A stretch of DNA of 20,436 nucleotides from an uncultured Sutterella sp. (GTDB lineage Bacteria > Pseudomonadota > Gammaproteobacteria > Burkholderiales > Burkholderiaceae_F): NCBI GenBank assembly GCA_900764215.1, contig CAAFNI010000173.1, positions 1 through 20,436 of the forward strand. Direction: 5' to 3'. The notes under the pieces were generated by a model. The model did not search any database. It had not been told where the DNA came from and saw only the letters and a list, made by a program, of their open reading frames with translations. This document shows, piece by piece, positions 1 through 6,697 of this stretch (positions within the stretch are counted from its first letter, which is position 1; each line of letters opens with the position of its first letter). A program made the position numbers and the translations under genes.

Positions 1-319
1 CCCTCTACTACTAACTCGGAAACCGCCGGATGCCGAACGGCATGTCCGAACGCTCAGTACTGATTGAGCACTGCGGTGTGGGAGGGAGTGCCCGCAAGGA
101 CACTCTCTACCCGATTGGTGTTGCGATGGGCGTTTGAACGGGGCCTTTGCCGGACATTCCGTCGCCGGATCGGCAGGGACGGATCGGCTTCTTGCTGCGG
201 GTGCCCGATTGCATCTTTTGAGGAACGACGAGTGACGCCGCACGTTCGCCGGAGATGGGTCCATAATGCAGGCGTGCGGTGTGCGACGGCAACAGCGTGC
301 CCGCAAAGGATGGTTCCAA
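1..319. other. Intergenic region upstream of the host transporter gene
   Basis: No convincing gene is seen on either strand. The open frames here lack ribosome binding sites and are extensions of antisense frames of the transporter gene. Short inverted repeats are visible, for example ATGCC/GGCAT around 28-45, but they have no T-tract and cannot be called a terminator. A CATAAT hexamer at 262-267 could be a -10 box, but no matching -35 stands at the right distance. Confidence 0.5.
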
Positions 320-1597
320 ATGACAGACAGGCAGATTGTCGTCGATCAGGCTCGGAGCGAACAGGCCCGGCCTTCGAGTGCGCAGTGTGCGCAAAGCGCC
401 GTGCGGCGCGTGGTGTTCGTCGTGCTCCTTTTCGGACTGGTGAGCTGCTTCGGCGACATCGTTTACGAGGGCGCCCGCAGCGCCAACGGCCAGTACTTCA
501 GCCTTCTTGGCGCAAGCGCCACGATGATGGGCATCCTCTACGGAACGGGCGAGTTTCTCGGCTACGCGCTGCGTCTCGTATCCGGCAGGATCTGCGACGA
601 GACCGGCCGGCACTGGCCCCTCATCATCGCCGGATACGCCTCCCTCATCGTGGTGCCCTTCATGGGGCTCACGACGAACCTCGGCGTGCTCTGCGCGCTC
701 TTTCTCATCGAACGCATCGGCAAGGCGCTTCGCAACCCGCCCAAGGACGCGGTGCTTTCGCAGCTTTCGGAAAAAAAGATCGGCACGGGCATCGTCTTCG
801 GCCTTCAGGAAGCACTCGATCAGATCGGCGCCTTCGCGGGCCCGATGGTCTTTACGGCCGTCTTTCTCGAATCCGGGCGCACGGATGTGGCCGCCTATCA
901 GCTCGGCTATGCGTGGCTCTTTCCCGGCGTTGCGCTCGTCGTCATCGCCGTCGTCTGCGCCTGGCGCGTCGTCACGCGCTTCAAGCTTGTGGAGGAGGGC
1001 GCGGCCGGCGCCTCGAAAGATGCCGAACCTGCGGCGATCTTTCCGCTCTACATGGCGTTCACGTTCTTCGCTTCGGCGGGTCTCGTCGCCTTTTCGATCA
1101 TCGGCTTTCATCTCAAGTCGAGGGGCGTGATCGCCGACGGCGCCATCACAACGCTTTATTCCGTCGCCATGATCGTGGACGCGATTGCGGCGCTCGTCAT
1201 CGGCAGGCTCTACGACGTCGTGAAGACCCGCGTCGGCAAGAGGACGGCCGGCCTCAAAACGCTGTTCGTGATTCCGCTCTGCTCGATCGGCGTGCCGTTT
1301 CTCGCGCTGTCGGAAAGCGCATGGCTGGCCGCCGCCGGGCTCGCGCTCTACGGCATCGTTCTCGGCACGCACGAAACGGTCATGCGCTCAGCCATTGCCG
1401 ACCTTACGGTATTTCGCAAGCGCGGCACCGCCTACGGCATCTTCAACGTGGTCTACGGTCTGGGCTTCTTTGCCGGCAGCGGTCTCATGGGCATTCTCTA
1501 CGATCATTGGGGCTCGCCGGGAGTCGGGGCTTGCGTCCTGGTCCTCGAAGCCGCAGCCTTCCTGCTCTTCATCCGACTCAACAGGCGGGCGCAGTGA
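320..1597 (+). CDS. Major facilitator superfamily (MFS) transporter
   Basis: A 425-residue inner-membrane permease with about twelve hydrophobic segments in the usual two six-helix halves. Between the second and third helices it has the MFS loop signature in a diverged form (GRICDETGRHWP), and a charged stretch (ERIGKALRNPPKDAVLS) typical of one MFS subgroup. The substrate cannot be told. The start at 320 is chosen because AAAGGA stands about ten bases upstream; an in-frame ATG at 266 would add eighteen residues unlike a membrane protein start. It is the only gene that looks chromosomal and it converges with the prophage operon. Fold family is sure; specificity is unknown. Confidence 0.9.
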   Translation: MTDRQIVVDQARSEQARPSSAQCAQSAVRRVVFVVLLFGLVSCFGDIVYEGARSANGQYFSLLGASATMMGILYGTGEFLGYALRLVSGRICDETGRHWPLIIAGYASLIVVPFMGLTTNLGVLCALFLIERIGKALRNPPKDAVLSQLSEKKIGTGIVFGLQEALDQIGAFAGPMVFTAVFLESGRTDVAAYQLGYAWLFPGVALVVIAVVCAWRVVTRFKLVEEGAAGASKDAEPAAIFPLYMAFTFFASAGLVAFSIIGFHLKSRGVIADGAITTLYSVAMIVDAIAALVIGRLYDVVKTRVGKRTAGLKTLFVIPLCSIGVPFLALSESAWLAAAGLALYGIVLGTHETVMRSAIADLTVFRKRGTAYGIFNVVYGLGFFAGSGLMGILYDHWGSPGVGACVLVLEAAAFLLFIRLNRRAQ

Positions 1598-1648
1598 TGC
1601 TCCGCCCGTTCTCATGCTGAAAGGTTCTGAACGCCCTGAGTGCGAAAT

Positions 1649-1679
1649 CCCCCGCAGCACGACGCACATGCAGCGGGGG
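1649..1679. terminator. Stem-loop between host gene and prophage
   Basis: CCCCCGC (1649-1655) pairs with GCGGGGG (1673-1679), continued inward by three more pairs after one mismatch. It lies 52 bases after the transporter stop and before the leftward prophage operon, where a bidirectional terminator would be expected. T-tracts are poor on both sides (only ATTTCG when read on the minus strand), so the assignment is tentative. Confidence 0.45.
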
Positions 1680-1777
1680 CGTGTTCGGAACATGTCAGAG
1701 CCGGGAAGGCGGCTCCGATTTAGAAGCGGAAGTCGCTGAGTGTTGTGTCGCAGGGCATTTTGTTGTGGTCATTTGTT

Positions 1778-1799
1778 TTGTCCCACGGATTGTCCCACG
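1778..1799. repeat. Tandem 10-bp direct repeat at the likely prophage edge
   Basis: TTGTCCCACG occurs at 1778-1787 and again at 1790-1799, a 12-bp period. It lies in the 209-base gap between the host transporter and the leftmost prophage gene, just past the stop of an excisionase-like gene. Such short repeats can be arm-type integrase or excisionase sites next to an attachment core. No core can be defined without the other prophage end. Confidence 0.35.
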
Positions 1800-1806
1800 C
1801 CGAGCA

Positions 1807-2103
1807 TCATTCAGTAGAAAAGGCGTTCTTTTGAGAGACGCTCATCTTGCTCACGTAGTTCAGGCGGCGGAGAGCGTCGTCGACGGCCTTTTCACCTTTC
1901 AGCATGAACCACTTACGGATCATGCCGACAGTCCATCGGCCTGCGCCGTTACGTCCGCCGTAGTCCATCGACGGCGGGATGAATCCGGAGTCGACCGCAT
2001 TGCGGAGACTGGTTTCGGATTCATAGCCCAGGCTTTCCATGAGGCTCTTCTTGTCGAGTATAGAGTAGTCCGGGACAGTCGTGTCAAAGATGTCAATCTT
2101 CAT
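1807..2103 (-). CDS. AlpA/excisionase-like small DNA-binding protein
   Basis: A 98-residue protein. Residues about 13-50 ([20 protein letters not shown], then a glycine/arginine-rich turn and [12 protein letters not shown]) look like a winged-helix fold of the AlpA/excisionase type: a helix-turn-helix choosing a 'row' followed by a wing and a tryptophan-containing helix. Start: AGGAGG stands nine bases upstream of the ATG, and the start overlaps the end of the preceding gene by 11 bases, so translation is probably coupled. It is the last gene of the leftward operon and the nearest to the presumed attachment site, where excisionases usually lie. A transcription regulator is the alternative. 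Confidence 0.55.
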
Positions 2104-2398
2104 TGATGATTTCCTCCTGGATCCGTTTGATTTGTCTGCGTGCCTTTGCGTGGCGGTAGTAATCCATTCCTCTTTCGAGGCCCGGCATGAGAAAACGCAG
2201 CTGGTCGAGCAGTACGAGAACGTCCGCGAGTTCTTCTGCAAGTTCTCCTAGGTGCTTCAAGGATCTATCTGCTGTAAAGCGTGACAGGGCAGTCACGCTT
2301 TCACCGAGCTCTTCCTGAAGTTTGTTGAGTTGATGGCTTTTGCCATACCAGAGGGCGATGGTTTTGACGTTATCGAAATACTCGTCATTGCCAAGCAT
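2093..2398 (-). CDS. MazG-like (all-alpha NTP pyrophosphohydrolase-type) protein 1
   Basis: A 101-residue, all-helical protein. The N-terminal part has [17 protein letters not shown] and the centre has [19 protein letters not shown], the ExxE...ExxD arrangement seen in MazG-like enzymes that coordinate magnesium and hydrolyse nucleoside triphosphates. The annotated start (ATG at 2398, with GGGAG upstream) gives the normal MazG-like length; the longer open frame upstream is not protein-like. It is a clear paralogue of the gene at 2932-3243: both share the YG..HQ..K..EEL.E pattern and a basic RQ(I/L)(K/E)RI(Q/K) end. Likely role is to shape the nucleotide or alarmone pool during infection, which is inference from the family. 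Confidence 0.65.
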
Positions 2399-2447
2399 GA
2401 GCCAGCTCCCATTTCTTGAGTTCGTCGCAAAGGGTGCGTGCGCTGAG

Positions 2448-2657
2448 CTATACTCTGTTGAAAGCCTGCTTGCTGGCGCAGTTCTTGGCGATGGAAAGGT
2501 ATGACGTGTAGGCCTTGATCGATCGAACGATGTCTGCCGTGTCCTTGTTGTCGATGAGTCGCTTTGCGAGGCCGAGGAGGTTGGCGACCGATTGATCGCG
2601 ATAAGACCATCTGAGCTCGCGTCGAATGTCCTGGACGACAATTTCGGTTTCTGTCAT
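2448..2657 (-). CDS. Small hypothetical phage protein (69 aa)
   Basis: The protein is not recognised. It begins [20 protein letters not shown] and is predicted helical, with no membrane segment. The start is well supported: a strong AAAGGAGG lies eight bases upstream and the ATG overlaps the stop of the upstream gene as ATGA. It ends 50 bases before the next gene start, one of the few gaps in this operon. Confidence 0.6.
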
Positions 2658-2935
2658 TCCTTGTCCTCCTTTCTGACCCACCACGACGGAATGTCAAGAT
2701 AAGCCCACGCAATATCGTCGAAGTCCTCGACTTTGTACTCGACGCGCTTGCGAACGGTATTGCCTCGAACGCTCTTGGCTTCGTAGAAGCGGTCGTCGTA
2801 TAGCCCGAAGTATGCGTGCGGGATGAAGACGGGCTTGCCGGTCTTCAGAGCCATGATGAGCAGTTCTTGGCCGGGGCGCGGGTGCGTCGCTTCATCATTT
2901 TCATCGTACCGTTGCCAGTCGATATTTCCGGTCAT
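2654..2935 (-). CDS. Hypothetical phage protein (93 aa)
   Basis: A soluble protein of 93 residues. The pattern 'PRPGQELLIMALKTGKPVFI ... DRFYEAK ... DIAWAYLDIPSWW' resembles small phage proteins of the DUF551 kind, which share a glycine-proline loop followed by beta strands and a Trp/Pro-rich end. The likeness is only by eye. It has a GAGGAGG ribosome binding site and is joined to both neighbours by ATGA overlaps, so it is surely translated as part of the leftward operon. Confidence 0.6.
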   Translation of the reverse strand: MTGNIDWQRYDENDEATHPRPGQELLIMALKTGKPVFIPHAYFGLYDDRFYEAKSVRGNTVRKRVEYKVEDFDDIAWAYLDIPSWWVRKEDKE

Positions 2936-3243
2936 CCCTCGTCCTCCTCTTTCTTGATTCGTTCGAGCTGGCGCGTGACCTTGGCGGTTCGCACGTGTGC
3001 CATGGCCGTCTCCAAGTTCGGGAAAAGGATTTTCAGTTGTGCGATCATGACCTCGGCGTCGGCAAGCTCCTCAATGAGGTTCATGTACCTGTCGATTCTG
3101 TCGTCATCGCGAAGGGCAGCGGAGTACCGAATGGCCGCCGTTGCCGCCTCCGAAAGCTCCTCTGCGGCCTTCACGATCTGATGCTCGGCACCGTAGTGCT
3201 TGGCTATCCTCTCCAGTCCTTCCACGTACTTTTCTTCTGTCAC
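2932..3243 (-). CDS. MazG-like protein 2
   Basis: A 103-residue helical protein starting with GTG, supported by AAGGAG and by overlap with the preceding stop (GTGA). Motifs YGAEHQIVKAAEELSEAATA and NLIEELADAEVMIAQLKILF give the acidic clusters of the MazG-like family. It is paralogous to the gene at 2093-2398, two small genes apart, and the two share their ends. Two such proteins in one operon could form a heterodimer or act on different nucleotides; this is inference. Mutation of the acidic residues would abolish metal binding if it is an enzyme; all look present. Confidence 0.65.
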   Translation of the reverse strand: MTEEKYVEGLERIAKHYGAEHQIVKAAEELSEAATAAIRYSAALRDDDRIDRYMNLIEELADAEVMIAQLKILFPNLETAMAHVRTAKVTRQLERIKKEEDEG

Positions 3244-3620
3244 CTTAGTGCTCCTTGTGCCGCCATCCCCGCGATGATTAGATCGGTCATCGTGGGCTCG
3301 ACGGGCTTTTCTTTGCGTTTTGGGCGCTCCGGCTTAGGCCGTGGCGGCCTTTCCAGACGCCTCTCGTTCAAAAACTCCCGATACCTCGCGGCGGCAATGA
3401 TCGGATCGCCGTACTTTTGCTCGGCAAGCATCACGATGGGATCCTTGTCGGACGTGATACACAGAATCCGAGGAGGCACCAGCTTGAGCATCGAACGCTT
3501 GACGTTGGAACCCCCGCGCCGGATACCGATACATGCGTACAGGTACGACATCCGGCACGGGCCTTCTTCTCCGAGGATTTTGAGAACCTTGTCGATCCTC
3601 TCACCTATTCCCTTTGTCAT
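3240..3620 (-). CDS. Hypothetical phage protein with basic proline-rich tail (126 aa)
   Basis: The first about 75 residues (from MTKGIGERIDKVLKILGEEG) look like a small winged-helix fold: a helix, a 'GPCRMSYLYACIGI' segment and a second helix 'GGSNVKRSMLKLVPPRIL'. A linker rich in proline, lysine and arginine follows (ERPPRPKPERPKRKEKP), then a short hydrophobic end. Start 3620 is chosen for its ATGA overlap with the next gene; an earlier in-frame ATG at 3656 has no better support. Possible DNA-binding regulator; function unknown. Confidence 0.55.
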   Translation of the reverse strand: MTKGIGERIDKVLKILGEEGPCRMSYLYACIGIRRGGSNVKRSMLKLVPPRILCITSDKDPIVMLAEQKYGDPIIAAARYREFLNERRLERPPRPKPERPKRKEKPVEPTMTDLIIAGMAAQGALR

Positions 3621-4099
3621 CGAATGCTCACGCTTTCGCGCTCTTCCAGGCGACACCCGGGGACCTCGAGGCCGTCGGTCAGAGCCTGTTTGATCGCGAT
3701 CTTGTTCGGACTGACGGTCGTCTTGACGGTCGTGTAGGCTTCGGGAAGGTTCGCGCCTTCGTCGATTGCCACGGCCTGAGTCTTGCGGATCGAGACGGTC
3801 ACGCGGGCCGTCTTGACCTTGCCGGTGGCGTGGATCGCATCGAGGAGCACGGTTTTGAGGTAGTCCGAGCGCTTCTGCATGGACTTGACTCGGGCAAGCA
3901 TGCGTTCGGCTTCGTCCTTGGCGGCCTTGGCCTCGGCGTCCAGTTCGCGGAGGTAGAGGGCCGTGGCCTCGATCTTCTCGGCGGCCTGAGCCTCGACGGC
4001 GTGGAGCGCGTCTGCGGAGAGGATTTCCCCGGTCTCTTCATCGATCTCGATGTGGTCGAGGGCAGCACGGATGGCTTCTGAAATTTCGTAGAGTTTCAT
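3617..4099 (-). CDS. Siphovirus Gp157 family protein
   Basis: A 160-residue protein of the Sipho_Gp157 family: short N-terminal helix (MKLYEISEAIRAAL), a segment 'IDEETGEILSADAL', a long charged coiled-coil of roughly residues 30-90 and a beta-rich C-terminal part ending in KQALTDGLEVPGCRLEE. In streptococcal phages the founding member has been linked to phage resistance, but its biochemical role is not settled. Gp157 proteins commonly sit next to recombination and SSB genes, as here. The gene begins 15 bases after an intrinsic terminator that ends the antirepressor transcript, so it depends on readthrough or antitermination. Confidence 0.85.
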   Translation of the reverse strand: MKLYEISEAIRAALDHIEIDEETGEILSADALHAVEAQAAEKIEATALYLRELDAEAKAAKDEAERMLARVKSMQKRSDYLKTVLLDAIHATGKVKTARVTVSIRKTQAVAIDEGANLPEAYTTVKTTVSPNKIAIKQALTDGLEVPGCRLEERESVSIR

Positions 4100-4113
4100 T
4101 TTGCGTACCTATG

Positions 4114-4140
4114 AAAAAGCCCTGCCGGTTAGGGCAGGGC
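4114..4140 (-). terminator. Intrinsic terminator after the antirepressor gene
   Basis: Read on the minus strand, GCCCTGCC pairs with GGCAGGGC (4140-4133 with 4126-4119) around a six-base loop and is followed by TTTTT. It stands 25 bases after the stop of the Rha-type gene and just before the Gp157 gene. It splits the leftward operon, so genes to the left need readthrough, as in antiterminated lambda-type early operons. Confidence 0.85.
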
Positions 4141-4164
4141 CGATGTGAAAATTGGGTGTGGCTG

Positions 4165-5010
4165 TTACTTAGCAGTCAGGGCGCGGTAGCAGGACAGTTG
4201 CCTCACGCTGTAGCCGTTACGCTCGAGCATGTCCTCGATGGAACCGAGGTTCATGGAAGTCACGGCTTCGTAGAAGCGTGCTGCGAGAGGCGACTGGAGG
4301 AGACGCATCAGCTTGAGGACGGTCTCGAGGTCTTCGCGGAAGAGATATCGCCAGTAGTAGACGAAAGTCCGCAGGTTCTCGGCCTCATGCGCGGAGAGAA
4401 CGATCGAGCCCGCGGGGATGAGGTGCAGGCCACAGTGTGGGCAGCCGCCGTCGTCGGGGCGCGTGGTGTGTGGCACCTCGGGCACGTCGAGCTCAACCTC
4501 TCTGATGAAGTCGAGGCAGTCTTCGAGCTGAGTGCGCGGCAACTGGTCGTAGCGTGCGATCTGGTAGCGTGCTTTGATGGCGCGGTAGATCGTCCGATAG
4601 TTTGATGCGGTCTTGTGTGCACGGATGGCCACTTCGCGCTGGATGGCTCGCTGCTCTGCGGGCGTGATCGTGGTCGGTGCCTCGAGCTCGTGCTTCATGC
4701 GTTCGAACTCGTCGTAGAACGCGCACTTGAATTCGAGTGCCTTCGCGCCGGTGAACCCCATGGCGAGGATGCAGAAGCCTTTCTGATCCATTAGGAACAC
4801 TGGATTAGATCGCGATGCGCCATTACCGGTCTCGACCTGTTCTTCTCGTGCAATGAAAGACTTGGAGAGATCCGTGTTCTTTTCGATGAGGTCTCGAATG
4901 CCACGAAGAACGTCATTGTGACGCTTGCCGAAGTACTCGGCAACAATTCGACTGGATGTGACGGGACGACCTTCAATAATCTTGAAGGCTTGAGCGTTGA
5001 TGATTGACAT
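4165..5010 (-). CDS. Rha-type phage antirepressor/regulatory protein
   Basis: A 281-residue protein. Residues about 10-108 match the Rha (pRha) phage regulatory domain: 'GRPVTSSRIVAEYFGKRHND' then 'LMDQKGFCILAMGFTGAKAL' and 'YDEFERMK'. Residues about 118-172 look like the helical domain common to P22-type antirepressors (ORF6C/P22AR). A CPHC pair at 190-193 with a nearby histidine hints at a zinc ribbon. Start at 5010 has AGGAGA seven bases upstream. The C4-type antisense RNA and its target lie directly upstream, the same arrangement as c4-icd-ant of phages P1 and P7, so this is most likely the antirepressor that relieves CI repression. Regulation is by C4 RNA and a terminator upstream. Confidence 0.8.
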   Translation of the reverse strand: MSIINAQAFKIIEGRPVTSSRIVAEYFGKRHNDVLRGIRDLIEKNTDLSKSFIAREEQVETGNGASRSNPVFLMDQKGFCILAMGFTGAKALEFKCAFYDEFERMKHELEAPTTITPAEQRAIQREVAIRAHKTASNYRTIYRAIKARYQIARYDQLPRTQLEDCLDFIREVELDVPEVPHTTRPDDGGCPHCGLHLIPAGSIVLSAHEAENLRTFVYYWRYLFREDLETVLKLMRLLQSPLAARFYEAVTSMNLGSIEDMLERNGYSVRQLSCYRALTAK

Positions 5011-5158
5011 TGCTGTCTCCTATTGAGGTTGCACCTCGCGCCCGTTTCTCAGGCGGGTGGGCGAGGACTTGCGGGGTGAGAAAACCGTTCAATAGGAAAC
5101 AGCCCCGCCGAAGCGGTCCCGCAAGCCTCTCCCATAAAGGAGACGAGCATGTGCGCAA
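4973..5158 (-). CDS. Possible leader ORF overlapping the antirepressor start
   Basis: A TTG-started 61-codon frame that crosses the C4 target and ends 36 bases inside the antirepressor gene in another frame. The segment 'PPEKRARGATSIG' looks like the ends of Icd/Ash-like leader ORFs seen next to C4 and P4 immunity RNAs, and P1 has a coupled icd ORF at this place. No good ribosome binding site is visible, and a competing GTG-started 44-codon frame lies at 5049-5183. Only position and a vague likeness support it. Confidence 0.3.
   Translation of the reverse strand: MRTCSSPLWERLAGPLRRGCFLLNGFLTPQVLAHPPEKRARGATSIGDSNVNHQRSSLQDY
5019..5096 (-). promoter_or_regulatory. C4 target and C4-like decoy in the antirepressor leader
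   Basis: Minus-strand order: target CCTATTGA (5096-5089) and TTTTCTCACC (5084-5075), complementary to C4 RNA; then CCCG-CCTGAGAAA-CGGG (5057-5041), a hairpin with the same loop as in C4; then TCAATAGGAG (5026-5017), the antirepressor Shine-Dalgarno, which repeats the other C4 antisense block. The target can therefore pair either with C4 RNA or with the downstream copy, which includes the ribosome binding site. Confidence 0.75.
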
Positions 5159-5183
5159 TTTTGCGCAGATGTTCTTTGCTCAC

Positions 5184-5260
5184 AAAAAAAGCCGCGTTGG
5201 CGGCCTTAGCGCCTATTGATTCGGGTTTCTCAGGCCCGGTCGCACCATTGCGGTGTCGAC
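5184..5260 (-). ncRNA. c4: C4-type antisense RNA
   Basis: Read on the minus strand from about 5260. It has its own promoter, then a small CACC/GGTG hairpin, a CGGG/CCCG hairpin whose loop is CCTGAGAAA, a single-stranded TCAATAGG, and ends in an intrinsic terminator GCCGC-CAAC-GCGGC followed by seven T (5204-5184). The two antisense blocks TGAGAAA and TCAATAGG are complementary, in the right antiparallel order, to TTTCTCA and CCTATTGA at 5096-5075 in the downstream antirepressor leader. This is the hallmark of the P1/P7 c4 RNA and the wider C4 family. The exact 5' end is inferred from the promoter. Confidence 0.85.
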
Positions 5261-5266
5261 GGGAGA

Positions 5267-5296
5267 AGCATACCCGAAACAGAGGCGCGTTGTCAA
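5267..5296 (-). promoter_or_regulatory. Promoter of the C4 RNA / antirepressor transcript
   Basis: On the minus strand TTGACA (5296-5291), 18 bases, then TATGCT (5272-5267). The -35 box is a perfect consensus. It is fused to the T-tract of the terminator that ends the SSB-like gene (CGTTTTGACA), so the two elements share bases. Predicted start is about 5260. As in P1, the same promoter can make the short C4 RNA or, on readthrough of the terminator at 5184-5204, the antirepressor mRNA. Confidence 0.75.
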
Positions 5297-5324
5297 AACG
5301 AAGCCCCCGGCGGGCCGAGGGCTT
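5295..5324 (-). terminator. Intrinsic terminator after the SSB-like gene
   Basis: Minus strand: AAGCCCTCGGC (5324-5314) pairs with GCCGGGGGCTT (5311-5301), an eleven-pair stem with one G-T pair, followed by CGTTTT. A second, looser stem (CTGACC/GGTCAG, 5383-5350) followed by six T lies just before it at 5335-5340. Together they close the upstream recombination-gene transcript in front of the C4 promoter. Confidence 0.7.
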
Positions 5325-5378
5325 GAGTTATTAGAAAAAATCGAATGACTGACCTTTTTGACAGCGTGGTCAAGATGG

Positions 5379-6023
5379 TCAGAAGGGGTTGTCGTCAAGC
5401 GGAGCGTCGTCGTAGGGGTGCGCAACCGGTGCCGACGGCGTGACGGGCTTGGCTTCCTTGTCCTTCAGGTTCTTGAACTTAGCCTCGACTGCCTTGGCCT
5501 CGAGGTTGTTCAGGACTTCCTTTGCGTTCTGGCCGGTGACAGCGTGGAACGGCGTGATGATGTTCATCTGGTAGGTCGTCTTGATCTGGCCCTCGTGCTC
5601 ATACTCACGATTCTCACGCTGGAGGAGAAGACCGATGGTCTGCCCCTCAAGAGCGCCGATGCGGTAGCCCGGACGCTTCGTGTTGTCGCGGTTGAATACC
5701 GTGGCCTGCGTAGCCTCTACCTTGTCGAGCTTGAGGACGGCAAGCAGCGCGTCCATGATGTCGGCCCCAAAGGTGCGGTCGCCGTTGCGAGAGGAGACGA
5801 AAAGGCGGATGAAGGCCATCTTTTCGCCACGTTCTTCTTCGGTCGAACCGCACTCGGTCCAGCGAAGTGCCTTGAAGGCGAATTCAACGTAGGTCGCGCC
5901 GCCCTTGGACTCGGCCACTTCGACCTGAGTGAGGGTGCCGACGTACTTGCCGGACTTGTCGATGCCGTTGAATCCGGCAACCTTTTCCGCGGACTTGCGG
6001 TTCATGGTGAAGGTAGTGATCAT
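5379..6023 (-). CDS. SSB-like phage ssDNA-binding protein with acidic tail
   Basis: A 214-residue protein. The N-terminal about 150 residues are beta-rich ('GKYVGTLTQVEVAESKGGAT', 'YVEFAFKALRW'), as in phage proteins of the DUF669/OB-fold single-strand-binding group. A flexible proline/alanine linker leads to DDAPLDDNPF, which imitates the C-terminal tip of bacterial SSB that recruits repair and replication partners. Start 6023 is chosen for its ATGA overlap with the Sak4-like gene; the frame open to 6065 has no start signal. Placement next to a RecA-fold ATPase fits a phage annealing or recombination pair. The exact family is less certain than the role. Confidence 0.6.
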   Translation of the reverse strand: MITTFTMNRKSAEKVAGFNGIDKSGKYVGTLTQVEVAESKGGATYVEFAFKALRWTECGSTEEERGEKMAFIRLFVSSRNGDRTFGADIMDALLAVLKLDKVEATQATVFNRDNTKRPGYRIGALEGQTIGLLLQRENREYEHEGQIKTTYQMNIITPFHAVTGQNAKEVLNNLEAKAVEAKFKNLKDKEAKPVTPSAPVAHPYDDAPLDDNPF

Positions 6024-6688
6024 TTTTCGTTTTCCTTGTTGGTAGTAATGCTGTAGTAGTCGCAAACGATCTGGTCAATAGCGGCCAAATCGTTGTCTAT
6101 CTCGGCCTGCTCGAACATCCCGACAGGTGCCTTGACCGTGTCGTTTCCGTTGTTTCTGGTGCTGAAGTAAAACCGCCCGGCGGCGGGGTCAACCTGAGCC
6201 CGCAGCACCGTGGTGAAGAACCCCTCAAGCACTACGACGCTGTCAAGCATCTTTCCGATGGTCTTCAGGTGAACACGCCCGAAGTCGTCGGTGGCCGTGT
6301 GGCCAAGGACGTAGACGCGCTTGTTTGGCTCAAGCTCCGAAGCGGCCCGCACAACGTCGTACCCAACGCCCGCGAGTTCGGAAAATTTCTCGTATGACTT
6401 TTCAGAACGGCGGTTCATGTAGAGACTGAGGAGGATGTATTGAAAGTCGTCAATCACGACAACTTCAAACGGACTCGCGTGCATGCAGTTGATGATCTTC
6501 TGCGGATCGGCGCACACGAATATGTTGTTCCCGTCGCCCTTCTGTTTGATCTCTTTCCACCCGGCAGAGCGAAAGGGCAGCGGCTTGCGCACAGGTTGGA
6601 TCAGAAGTGTGTTTTTTGGGTCCAAGTTTCTAAGTGAACAGGTCTTGCCAGTACCTGATTCACCGAGTATTAGGCAGGCATAACTCAT
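6020..6688 (-). CDS. Sak4-like RecA-fold ATPase
   Basis: A 222-residue single-domain ATPase. Walker A is GESGTGKT at residues 9-16, Walker B is FEVVVIDDF at about 74-82, and 'VYVLGHTATDDFGRVHLKTI' supplies a later strand typical of the phage AAA_24/Sak4 group. Sak4 proteins are short RecA relatives that assist single-strand annealing and usually act with a phage SSB, encoded here immediately downstream with a 4-base overlap. It starts at 6688 with TGAGGAA upstream. It acts in the cytoplasm on phage DNA. The fold is certain; the Sak4 label rests on size, motifs and neighbour. Confidence 0.75.
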   Translation of the reverse strand: MSYACLILGESGTGKTCSLRNLDPKNTLLIQPVRKPLPFRSAGWKEIKQKGDGNNIFVCADPQKIINCMHASPFEVVVIDDFQYILLSLYMNRRSEKSYEKFSELAGVGYDVVRAASELEPNKRVYVLGHTATDDFGRVHLKTIGKMLDSVVVLEGFFTTVLRAQVDPAAGRFYFSTRNNGNDTVKAPVGMFEQAEIDNDLAAIDQIVCDYYSITTNKENEK

Positions 6689-6697
6689 TGTGTTTCC

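Noticed and set aside
107..1372. 421-codon open frame antisense to the transporter gene
   Set aside because: Very basic and acidic low-complexity product without start signals; the sense frame encodes a clear twelve-helix transporter.
1690..1740. Possible tRNA 3' end as an attachment site
   Set aside because: No T-arm sequence such as GGTTCGAATCC and no acceptor stem could be found.
5149..5334. Plus-strand ORF with a good AAAGGAGA-type ribosome binding site
   Set aside because: It runs antisense through the C4 RNA, its promoter and a terminator, and its sequence is set by those structures; the purine stretch is part of a short hairpin in the opposite transcript.
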